Position numbers and translations under genes: made by a program. Below the pieces are notes generated by a model that was not told the DNA's origin, did no database searches, and worked only from the letters and a program-made list of their open reading frames with translations. Shown piece after piece: positions 24,750-32,190 of a stretch of DNA of 41,725 nt. The first letter of the stretch is position 1; each line of letters starts with the position of its first letter. This DNA is from Muribaculaceae bacterium (GTDB taxonomy: Bacteria; Bacteroidota; Bacteroidia; Bacteroidales; Muribaculaceae): the NCBI GenBank assembly GCA_017483645.1, contig JAFUWD010000024.1:1-41725 (forward strand). The letters are read 5' to 3'.

Positions 24750-26207
24750 ATGAAAAACAGGATGCACATCCATGAAGAGGCTGCCCGCTGCCTGCTCTGC
24801 GCAGACGCTCCATGCAGCCGCGTTTGCAAGCACGGTGACCCTGCCCGTGCTATTCGCGCCATCCGCTTCGCCAATGAAACATTGGCGAAACACTGGGTGG
24901 CCGAGTGTGCCGATGAGGAACTGGAGCAAGCCGAAGCGGCCTGCATACACTACGACCGCCCCATCAGGATAAAGGAGATGCTTCGTTCTTTGGACTGCGA
25001 CAATGTGCCGGCCATCGCCGATGCTCCTTCCCTGGCCATTGATTTTGTGGGTATTCATTGCGAGAATCCCTTCTTTCTTGCCTCCTCGGCCGTTTGCACC
25101 AACTATGAGATGGTGGCCCGGGCGTTCGACGCCGGCTGGGCAGGTGTCTTCTACAAGACCATTTGTATGCAGGAAATCCGCGAGGTGTCACCCCGCTTCG
25201 ACGCGGTGAAAGAAGGCGCATCATTCACTGGTTTCCGCAACATGGAGCAACTTTCGGAAAATCCTGTGGATGTGGACTTCGACATCCTTCGGCGGTTGAA
25301 GCAAAACTATCCTACGAAGGTCGTTGTGGCCTCCATCATGGGGCAGACCGAGGAACAGTGGATTGAGCTGGCGCGGATGGCCGAAGATGCTGGAGTGGAT
25401 GCCGTGGAGCTGAATTTCTCGTGCCCGCAGATGCGGCTTGCCGGCATGGGCAGCGACGTGGGGCAGAATGCCGAACTGGTGACGTTCTATACGGCTTATG
25501 TGAAACGCACCGTCAAGATTCCTGTCATAGCCAAGATGACACCCAACATCACGCAGATAAATCAGCCTGCCATGGGTGCCTTCTTTGCGGGGACCAATGC
25601 CATATCGGCTATCAATACTATCAAGAGCATCACCATGTCGCCCCAGGCTGCCGTGACCGGCAAGTTCACCGTGTCGGGTTATTCGGGCAGCGCTGTGAAG
25701 CCGATAGCCCTTCGTTACATTTACGAAATGGCGTCGAACAAAATCATGAAGAATGTGCAACTGAGCGGCATCGGAGGCATCAAGACGTGGCGCGACGCGT
25801 TGGAGTTCATCCAGTTGGGCTGCCGCAATGTGCAGGTTTGTACCGCCGTGATGGAGTATGGTTACCGCATCATTGATGACTTGCTGCTGGGTCTGCGGCA
25901 CTACATGGCCGAGCGCGGTATCGACCGACTGGATTCTCTCGTGGGCGAGCAACTACCCAACTTCGTGCTGCCTTCCGGCCTCGACCGTGAGACGGTTGTT
26001 TTCCCGATGATAGACCGTGACCGCTGCATCGGCTGTGGCCGTTGCTACACGTCGTGCATGGATGGCGGCCATCAGGCCATCAGTTTCGATGCCGCGACGC
26101 GCCAGCCCCGCATCATGGGCAGCAAGTGCGTGGGGTGCCATCTTTGCCGGCTCGTGTGTCCCACTGGAGCCATCGGCCTTGCCAAGCGCATCGACAAGAA
26201 AAATTGA
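24750..26207 (+). CDS. preA: PreA-like dihydropyrimidine dehydrogenase subunit with an N-terminal Fe-S module
   Basis: A 485-residue protein. The main part (about 90-410) is an FMN-binding dihydroorotate/dihydropyrimidine dehydrogenase barrel (IDFVGIHCENPFFLASS, AVELNFSCPQ, GMGSDVGQ, KMTPNITQI, SGIGGIKTWRDALEFIQLG), followed by two 4Fe-4S motifs CIGCGRCYTSC and CVGCHLCRLVCP. This is the PreA subunit, which reduces uracil or thymine with electrons from PreT. Unusually, residues 13-35 hold CLLCADAPCSRVC plus KHGD, resembling the start of PreT, GltD and mammalian dihydropyrimidine dehydrogenase, without their FAD and NAD(P)H domains. No preT lies nearby. In my alignment the mammalian active-site Cys position is Val (SDVGQ), so substrate and direction are uncertain. 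Confidence 0.8.
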   Translation: MKNRMHIHEEAARCLLCADAPCSRVCKHGDPARAIRAIRFANETLAKHWVAECADEELEQAEAACIHYDRPIRIKEMLRSLDCDNVPAIADAPSLAIDFVGIHCENPFFLASSAVCTNYEMVARAFDAGWAGVFYKTICMQEIREVSPRFDAVKEGASFTGFRNMEQLSENPVDVDFDILRRLKQNYPTKVVVASIMGQTEEQWIELARMAEDAGVDAVELNFSCPQMRLAGMGSDVGQNAELVTFYTAYVKRTVKIPVIAKMTPNITQINQPAMGAFFAGTNAISAINTIKSITMSPQAAVTGKFTVSGYSGSAVKPIALRYIYEMASNKIMKNVQLSGIGGIKTWRDALEFIQLGCRNVQVCTAVMEYGYRIIDDLLLGLRHYMAERGIDRLDSLVGEQLPNFVLPSGLDRETVVFPMIDRDRCIGCGRCYTSCMDGGHQAISFDAATRQPRIMGSKCVGCHLCRLVCPTGAIGLAKRIDKKN

Positions 26208-26236
26208 AAGCGCGATACATTGTTGCGCAATTCTCG

Positions 26237-26271
26237 GTGGTGACTCCTGCATTGGGGTCACCACTTGTTTT
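26237..26271 (+). terminator. Intrinsic terminator after preA
   Basis: GTGGTGAC (26237-26244) pairs perfectly with GTCACCAC (26257-26264), followed by TTGTTTT. As at 24614, the tail supplies the upstream element of the next promoter. Confidence 0.75.
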
Positions 26272-26295
26272 GTACGGAAATAGTTTGTATCTTTG
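26265..26295 (+). promoter_or_regulatory. Promoter of metK
   Basis: TTG (26265-26267), a 20-base spacer and TATCTTTG (26288-26295). Transcription should start near 26302, just before the riboswitch aptamer. Confidence 0.7.
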
Positions 26296-26310
26296 CAGCC
26301 GAATTACTAA

Positions 26311-26364
26311 CACGGTGGAAAAATTTGGCTGCTTGCAACCACTTGAAAAAATGCTAAAATAGGC
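26311..26364 (+). promoter_or_regulatory. SAM-II-type riboswitch upstream of metK
   Basis: The leader shows the compact pseudoknot core of the SAM-II (metA) motif: a GGTGG/CCAC(T) stem, ATTTGG, CTTGCAACC, an A-rich linker and GCTAAAA followed by AGG. AGGC at 26361-26364 can pair with GCTT inside the loop (about 26331-26334) to close the pseudoknot. SAM-II senses S-adenosylmethionine, the product of MetK, so feedback repression makes sense. The identification rests on remembered consensus, not a covariance search. The core ends 66 bases before the ATG. Confidence 0.75.
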
Positions 26365-26430
26365 AATTACCCTCAATAATTTCTGGCCACTTTAGCGTTC
26401 ATTTCCACCATATAACAAATATATGGTACA

Positions 26431-27723
26431 ATGAACTATTTATTTACATCCGAGAGTGTTTCGGAAGGCCATCCCGACAAGGTGGCCGACCAAATCAGCG
26501 ACGCCATTCTGGACCAGTTCCTGGCTTACGACCCGCAGTCGAAGGTGGCGTGTGAAACGCTGGTGACCACCGGCCAGGTAATCGTGGCCGGTGAAGTGAA
26601 AAGTGAGGCTTATGTCGACCTGCAGTCGACAGCCCGCGATGTGATTAACCGAATTGGCTACAACCGGTCGGAGCTGATGTTCGATGGCTCATCGTGCGGC
26701 GTGTTGAGCGCCCTGCACGAGCAGTCGGCCGACATCAACCGCGGCGTGGAGCGTGAGCAGGCCGAGGAACAAGGCGCCGGCGACCAGGGAATGATGTTCG
26801 GCTATGCCTGTAATGAAACGCCCACCATGATGCCGCTCACCATCGACTTGGCCCACATGATTCTGCGTGAGCTTTCGGCGCTGCGCACCACGTCTCAGCT
26901 GATGCCCTATCTGCGTCCCGACGCCAAAGCTCAGGTAACGGTGGAGTACGATGGCGACTTACGCCGCCCGGTGCGCGTTCACACCATTGTGGTGAGCACC
27001 CAGCACGACGAGTGGGTGAAACCTGCCGACCATACGCCGCAGGCGCAAGTCGAGGCCGACAGGCAGATGCTGCGACGCATCCATGACGATGTGCAGAACA
27101 TTTTGCTGCCCCGCGTTATCTACAAGTTGCCCGCCGAGGTGCAGAAATTGTTTGACAACGAACTGATACTTCATGTGAACCCCACGGGCAAATTTGTGAT
27201 TGGTGGACCGCATGGCGACACCGGGCTCACCGGACGTAAAATCATCGTCGACACTTATGGTGGCCGTGGTGCGCATGGCGGCGGTGCCTTTAGCGGAAAA
27301 GACCCCAGCAAGGTGGACCGCAGCGCAGCCTACGCAGCCCGTCACATCGCCAAGAATGCGGTGGCGGCTGGTGTTGCCGACGAAATGCTGGTGCAGGTGG
27401 CCTACGCCATAGGTGTGGCGCAGCCTGTGAGTTTCTATGTCAACACCTACGGCACAAGCCATGTCGACATGACCGATGCCCAGATTGCGCAAATTCTGGA
27501 ACAACTCTTCGACATGCGGCCCCACGCCATCGAGCAACGTCTCAAGTTGCGGGCTCCCATCTACGAGGAAACCGCCGCCTATGGTCACATGGGCCGCGAG
27601 CCGAAGGTGGTGTCGAAGCATTTCAACTCCAAATATGAGGGCGAACGCTATGTGCGCGTGGAGTTGTTCATATGGGAAAAACTCGACTATGTGGACATCC
27701 TGCGCTCGGCTTTTGCCTTGTGA
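26431..27723 (+). CDS. metK: S-adenosylmethionine synthetase
   Basis: MetK makes SAM from methionine and ATP. The 430-residue length is normal for Bacteroidota (E. coli has 384; a longer central region accounts for the difference). Conserved motifs are [21 protein letters not shown] (N-terminal ATP/Mg site), [12 protein letters not shown] near residue 117, and [21 protein letters not shown] near residue 258, with [19 protein letters not shown] following. The promoter and riboswitch lie upstream, and the PBP gene follows after 31 bases without a visible promoter. A three-codon frame, ATG at 26423, stops overlapping the metK ATG. Confidence 0.97.
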   Translation: MNYLFTSESVSEGHPDKVADQISDAILDQFLAYDPQSKVACETLVTTGQVIVAGEVKSEAYVDLQSTARDVINRIGYNRSELMFDGSSCGVLSALHEQSADINRGVEREQAEEQGAGDQGMMFGYACNETPTMMPLTIDLAHMILRELSALRTTSQLMPYLRPDAKAQVTVEYDGDLRRPVRVHTIVVSTQHDEWVKPADHTPQAQVEADRQMLRRIHDDVQNILLPRVIYKLPAEVQKLFDNELILHVNPTGKFVIGGPHGDTGLTGRKIIVDTYGGRGAHGGGAFSGKDPSKVDRSAAYAARHIAKNAVAAGVADEMLVQVAYAIGVAQPVSFYVNTYGTSHVDMTDAQIAQILEQLFDMRPHAIEQRLKLRAPIYEETAAYGHMGREPKVVSKHFNSKYEGERYVRVELFIWEKLDYVDILRSAFAL

Positions 27724-27754
27724 TTACCGATTGTGATTTAGCTCCCACACATTG

Positions 27755-30172
27755 ATGATGATAAAGAAGTTGATAGGTGTTGTGAAAGGCCGTTGGCAGC
27801 ACTTTAAACGCTGGTACAAGGGTTTGTACCGCGGCAGGCCGTGGTGGATGAAGGTGCTGGTGGCGCTGGCGTCGCTGGTGGTGTGCTTTGTGCTCTATCT
27901 CGTGGCCGTGGACATGAATCTGCTGTGGCTCTTCGGCAAGTCGCCCAGCATCAATAGCATCATGCACCCCAAGACCAATGCGGCCAGCTACATCTACAGC
28001 GCCGACGGCAAGGAAATAGGCAAATTCTTTGACGAGAACCGCACGCCCGTACCCTACGACAGTATCAATCCCCGCTTTTTCGACGTGCTCATCGACACCG
28101 AGGACGAGCGTTTCTACAAGCATCACGGCATCGACTTCGGGGGGCTGGGAGCCGCGGTGAAGGACATGGTGCTGCACGGTCGTCCGCGCGGTGCCAGCAC
28201 CATCACGCAGCAGTTGGTGAAAAACATGTTCAGGGTACGCAGCGACTACTCCACCGGGCTGCTGGGCTACATTCCCGGGCTGAAAATCTTGATTATGAAG
28301 AGCAAGGAGTGGATTTTGGCCACCGAAATCGAGATGTTCTATTCCAAGCGTGAGATTCTCGAGATGTATGCCAACACGGTGGACTTCGGGAGCAATGCCT
28401 ATGGCATCAAAACTGCCGCCAAGACCTATTTTGCCACCACTCCGGCTCGTTTGAAATTGGAGGAGTGCGCCGTGCTGGTGGGGCTGCTCAAGGCCACCAG
28501 CACCTACAATCCGCGCTTGAATCCCAAGAACAGCCTGCGACGCCGCAATGTGGTGCTCGACAACATGGTGCGCTGCGGCGACTTGACGGCTCACGAGGCC
28601 GACTCGCTGCACCTGCTGCCGGTGGACCTGCACTACAGTGTGGAAAGTGCCTATGACGGCGACGCGCTCTATTTTCGTGCCGCTGTGGCCGACGAACTGC
28701 GCGACTGGTGCCGTGACAATAGCGTGGACCTGAATACCGACGGCCTGAAAATCTATACCACCATCGACATGCGCATGCAGCGTTATGCCGAGCAGGCTGT
28801 TTCTGAAAAAATGAGGCTGGTGCAGCGCAACTTCGAACAGCATTGGGGCAACCAGGACTGCTGGACCGATGAAGACGGGAAAGTGATTCCCAATTTTGTG
28901 GAGGACAAGGCCCGCCAAACCGATGTGTATCGAAATCTGCTGGCCCGCTACCCCAACGACTTGGACTCGGTGAACCACTACATGAATATGCCGCACAGCG
29001 TGCATCTGTTCGACTACGAAAACGACTCACTCTATGTGGAGATGAGTTCGATGGACTCCATTCGTTACATGCTGCACTTCATGCACACAGGCTTTGTGGC
29101 CATGGAGCCACACACCGGTCATGTGAAGGCTTGGGTGGGTGATGTGGATTTCGACACTTGGAAATATGATAAAGTCACAGCCATGCACCAGCCCGGCTCC
29201 ACATTCAAGCTCTTTGTCTATGCCGCGGCCATGCAACATGGCTTGTATCCGTGCGACCGTCGCCGCGACGCCTATATCGACACAATGGTCTACAACGAAG
29301 CCAAGCGGCAGATGGAGCACTGGCGGCCCACCAACAGCAACGGCCGTTTCACCAATGCCGACATGACGCTGCGCTCGGCCTTTGCTCAAAGTATCAACAG
29401 CGTGGCTGTGCGCCTGGCCAACGAGGTGGGTATCAGCCAGGTGGCGCAGACGGCGCGTGAGATGGGCATCCGTTCACCTCTCGACGAAACGCCCGCTTTG
29501 GCATTGGGTGCCAGCGACGTGAACCTGCTGGAACTGGTCAATGCCTACTGCACGGTGGTGAATGACGGCATGTTGCGTGAGCCTGTGCTGGTCACTCGCA
29601 TTGTCGATGCCCAGGACCGTGAAATCTATCGTGCCGCGCCCACTCAGGTGCGTGCCCTGCCCTACCGCGCGGCTTTCTTGATGCAGCAGATGCTCATGGC
29701 CGGCCGTAGCGATGCCGGCGGCACCTCGCTGGCGCTCAATGGCTATGTGACGCCTGCGATGTACGACACCGACTTTGGCGGAAAAACCGGCACAAGTAAT
29801 CGTCATGCCGACGCTTGGTTTGTGGGGGTGACTCCCGCCCTGGTGTGTGGCGCATGGGTGGGTGGAGAGTACCGGCAGATACACTTCCGTACCGGCGCTC
29901 TGGGCCAGGGTAGCCGCACGGCATTGCCCATCTGCGGTGCTTTCCTGCAGCGCGTGCTCAACGACCCGGCTTTTGGCCGATATCACGGGCGTTTTGCCGG
30001 GCCGCGCGAGTATATCGACCCGGCCTTGTACCAAAACTGTAGCGGTGATTTTGTGCCGGCCGACACAATTCCCGCTGATTCACTGTTTGTCGATTCGCTC
30101 ATGCTCGAAGAGGATATCCTCGACGACCGACGTCTGCACCTCCCCGACTCCACCGCCTCGGAGGTTCAATGA
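27755..30172 (+). CDS. Class A penicillin-binding protein (transglycosylase/transpeptidase)
   Basis: An 805-residue PBP1A-like enzyme that polymerises and cross-links peptidoglycan. One N-terminal membrane helix (about residues 30-52) follows a basic stretch. The GT51 domain shows EDERFYKHHGIDFGGL (catalytic Glu near 117) and GASTITQQLVKNMF. The transpeptidase has S-T-F-K (about 480), S-I-N (about 546) and KTGTSN (about 676). All three catalytic boxes are intact. The C terminus is short and acidic. The start is taken at ATG 27755; a TTG one codon earlier is unlikely. Probably co-transcribed with metK. Confidence 0.93.
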   Translation: MMIKKLIGVVKGRWQHFKRWYKGLYRGRPWWMKVLVALASLVVCFVLYLVAVDMNLLWLFGKSPSINSIMHPKTNAASYIYSADGKEIGKFFDENRTPVPYDSINPRFFDVLIDTEDERFYKHHGIDFGGLGAAVKDMVLHGRPRGASTITQQLVKNMFRVRSDYSTGLLGYIPGLKILIMKSKEWILATEIEMFYSKREILEMYANTVDFGSNAYGIKTAAKTYFATTPARLKLEECAVLVGLLKATSTYNPRLNPKNSLRRRNVVLDNMVRCGDLTAHEADSLHLLPVDLHYSVESAYDGDALYFRAAVADELRDWCRDNSVDLNTDGLKIYTTIDMRMQRYAEQAVSEKMRLVQRNFEQHWGNQDCWTDEDGKVIPNFVEDKARQTDVYRNLLARYPNDLDSVNHYMNMPHSVHLFDYENDSLYVEMSSMDSIRYMLHFMHTGFVAMEPHTGHVKAWVGDVDFDTWKYDKVTAMHQPGSTFKLFVYAAAMQHGLYPCDRRRDAYIDTMVYNEAKRQMEHWRPTNSNGRFTNADMTLRSAFAQSINSVAVRLANEVGISQVAQTAREMGIRSPLDETPALALGASDVNLLELVNAYCTVVNDGMLREPVLVTRIVDAQDREIYRAAPTQVRALPYRAAFLMQQMLMAGRSDAGGTSLALNGYVTPAMYDTDFGGKTGTSNRHADAWFVGVTPALVCGAWVGGEYRQIHFRTGALGQGSRTALPICGAFLQRVLNDPAFGRYHGRFAGPREYIDPALYQNCSGDFVPADTIPADSLFVDSLMLEEDILDDRRLHLPDSTASEVQ

Positions 30173-30206
30173 CGTTGACTTTCCCGGTATGAGGATAATA
30201 ATAACA

Positions 30207-30465
30207 CGTGAGTTCGGTATAAAATCAAAGCGATTTGTTTCATAATGTCCTGTGTTTTAGCTCCTCCCCTAAGTTAGGGGAGGTGGTGCGAAGCGACGGA
30301 GGAGTGTGTAATCCCACCATCACTGGCAGCGTCGCTGGTTGACACACTCCCTCGGCCTACGGCCACATTCCCGAGCTACGCTCGCCTACCCGTAGCCTTT
30401 CCCCCTAACTTAGGGGGAAAGCTGCCAATGCTCTGATTATCAAAAAGATTTATACTAAACTCACG
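30207..30465. repeat. Nested inverted-repeat element, MITE-like
   Basis: The non-coding stretch after the PBP gene holds two nested inverted repeats. The outer pair is a 17-base arm at 30207-30223 and 30449-30465, CGTGAGTT.. GTATAAA, 15 of 17 matching. The inner pair is 22 bases at 30259-30280 and 30402-30423, 19 of 22 matching, and each inner end is itself a palindrome around CCCCTAA/TTAGGGG. A further inverted pair GGAGTGTGT/ACACACTCC lies at 30301-30309 and 30342-30350. No protein is encoded. It resembles a non-autonomous, transposase-less element or a REP-like repeat inserted into an older one. Confidence 0.65.
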
Positions 30466-30471
30466 TTAATA

Positions 30472-30500
30472 ATGCCGTGCTCTATCGAGTGCGGCGTTTT
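30472..30500 (+). terminator. Terminator downstream of the PBP gene and repeat element
   Basis: An 11-pair stem with wobble pairs (30472-30482 with 30487-30497, loop TATC) followed by TTTT on the plus strand. It probably ended the metK-PBP transcript before the repeat element was inserted, and lies at the tail of the convergent lipoprotein gene. Confidence 0.6.
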
Positions 30501-30517
30501 CATGAGTATGGGATAGT

Positions 30518-31069
30518 TTACTTGCCTGAGGTACCGTTGGTGGCGATGTAGTTCTGGTACCAAGCTTTTTCGTCCAGGGTTTCACCCTGCCATTGTTGCT
30601 GCATGTTGTCGATGTACCAATTGCCTCGCTCGAAGACGAGGGGCATGGTGATGGTGTTGTCGCAGCTGTCGGGAGTGCCGGGGAAGGTGGTGATGACGAC
30701 CACGGCTGTGGCAGTGGTGTCGGTGATGTCGCCAACGCTCTTCACTTTCATCGCCGGCTCGGTCCAATCTTGTCCCTGCACCCAGTGGTCGGCGTCGATA
30801 ACCATGTCATCGGTGCGCTCGGCAATGGCCATGGCAGCGTTTTGCAGACGGTTGTAGTCGGACGACATATACATGCTGTCGGCTTTTAGCAAGTCGATAC
30901 GGTGAGTGTAGACATCGGTGAAGATGTCGTTCAGCCGCTGGGTGATGTACTCGGTGGAGTGTTTGTCATCGGTGGCGTCATGCGGTGCCGTTGTGGCCGC
31001 TGGCTTGGAACCCTGTGTGCACGCAGTCATGACGACGATGATTGCTGCGAGGAAGAAGTGGCGAATCAT
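30518..31069 (-). CDS. Lipoprotein, DUF3828-like
   Basis: A 183-residue protein with a lipoprotein signal (FFLAAIIVVMTAC, lipobox T-A-C with Cys near residue 17). The mature part has a helical first half (STEYITQRLNDIFTDVYTHRIDLLKADSMYMSSDYNRL) and a beta-rich second half ending VFERGNWYIDNM. This resembles DUF3828-type periplasmic lipoproteins of gut Bacteroidota, whose role is unknown. It follows the glycosyltransferase gene by 14 bases as the last gene of the operon. Confidence 0.6.
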   Translation of the reverse strand: MIRHFFLAAIIVVMTACTQGSKPAATTAPHDATDDKHSTEYITQRLNDIFTDVYTHRIDLLKADSMYMSSDYNRLQNAAMAIAERTDDMVIDADHWVQGQDWTEPAMKVKSVGDITDTTATAVVVITTFPGTPDSCDNTITMPLVFERGNWYIDNMQQQWQGETLDEKAWYQNYIATNGTSGK

Positions 31070-31083
31070 GCTACAGGTTGGTT

Positions 31084-32190
31084 TTATTCGTTAAGTAATT
31101 GGCGGTATTGTGCGGTCATAGTTTCGTAGAAGGCATCGTAATTCAGATGCGCGTTGAAGTCGGCGCGTGCCTGTTCTCCCAGCCGGCGGCGTGCGGCGGG
31201 ATCCTCGATGAGCCCCTTGATGGCAGCTGCCAGAGGGAAGATGTTGTTGGGCGAGACGAGGAGCCCGTTTTTTCCGTCGCGCACATATTCGTGCTGCGCG
31301 CCATTGTTGGTTGTGATGTGCGCCTTGCCTTGCATCATGTATTCCAAATTGGCGATGCCCAGTGGCTCGGGCGCCACAGCCGGCAGCACGCCGAAGTCGC
31401 ATTGGGCGATGAGTTGCTGCACGTCGTCGCGAAACCCTAACAATGTGACATTGCGCACCAGTTGGTTGGCCACAATGAAGCCTTTGAGCTGCGTCAGGAA
31501 TTTTTGTTGGCCGGTTCCCATCACCACCAGGTGGTAGGAGTGTTTGTCGAGCTGCGTGATAGCTCGCAAGGCCACGTCGATGCCTTTCTCGTGGCACAGC
31601 CTGCCGTGGAACATGATGAGCGCTTGCTCGGGAGTCAGGCCAAGTTTGCTGCGCAGGTCGAAGGTGGGTGTAGCGTCGGGACCGGCGGGGATGACGCTGT
31701 CGCGCAGCACAATGGCCTTGTATTGGTCGTGTTTGCGCACATGACCCATGAACGCATCGTGCGCCATTTGCGAGACAAACACGAATAAGTCGACCGACTT
31801 ATAGATTTTGCGATACAGATAATTGTCGCGTGGACGGTCGATGCCGTGCACTGTCATGACGATGCGTGTGCCGCGTTGGTTTTCGCTGATGCGCCGTGCC
31901 CACATGGCTGTGAAAGCGTCACTCACCGAGTGCACATGCACTATGTTCTGCCCCTTGCGCAGCAGGCGTGCCAAACGCGTGGGGCTGTCGATGTCGGCCA
32001 TTCCCTTGAGCGGCAGTATGGAGATGGGCAGTTCCAGCTGCCTGAAACGGTTGAGCACGGCGGGTGTTTTGCGACACACCACCTCGGTATAGAAATCGGA
32101 GTCATGCCGCAGTCGGGATGCCAGGTCGTGGGCATACTGCTCTGCCCCACCCCAGATTTTGCCCGATACGATATGAAAGACGTTTATCAT
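31084..32190 (-). CDS. GT4-family glycosyltransferase
   Basis: The 368-residue protein has the two Rossmann domains of a GT-B enzyme. Motifs are SGKIWGGAEQYAHDLASRL at the N terminus, IVHVHSVSDAFTAMWARR, FHGRLCHEKGIDVALRAI in the donor-binding domain, and the EX7E-type stretch PEPLGIANLEYMMQGKAHITTN near residue 280. Family 4 enzymes transfer sugars from nucleotide donors to glycans or lipids. It is coupled by a four-base ATGA overlap to the CotH-type gene, suggesting that both act on the same surface structure. Donor and acceptor are unknown. Confidence 0.88.
   Translation of the reverse strand: MINVFHIVSGKIWGGAEQYAHDLASRLRHDSDFYTEVVCRKTPAVLNRFRQLELPISILPLKGMADIDSPTRLARLLRKGQNIVHVHSVSDAFTAMWARRISENQRGTRIVMTVHGIDRPRDNYLYRKIYKSVDLFVFVSQMAHDAFMGHVRKHDQYKAIVLRDSVIPAGPDATPTFDLRSKLGLTPEQALIMFHGRLCHEKGIDVALRAITQLDKHSYHLVVMGTGQQKFLTQLKGFIVANQLVRNVTLLGFRDDVQQLIAQCDFGVLPAVAPEPLGIANLEYMMQGKAHITTNNGAQHEYVRDGKNGLLVSPNNIFPLAAAIKGLIEDPAARRRLGEQARADFNAHLNYDAFYETMTAQYRQLLNE

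Noticed and set aside
27668-29005. 445-codon minus-strand frame across the end of metK and start of the PBP gene
   Set aside because: It spans two well-supported genes on the other strand and is rich in His and Val, as expected of an antisense frame.
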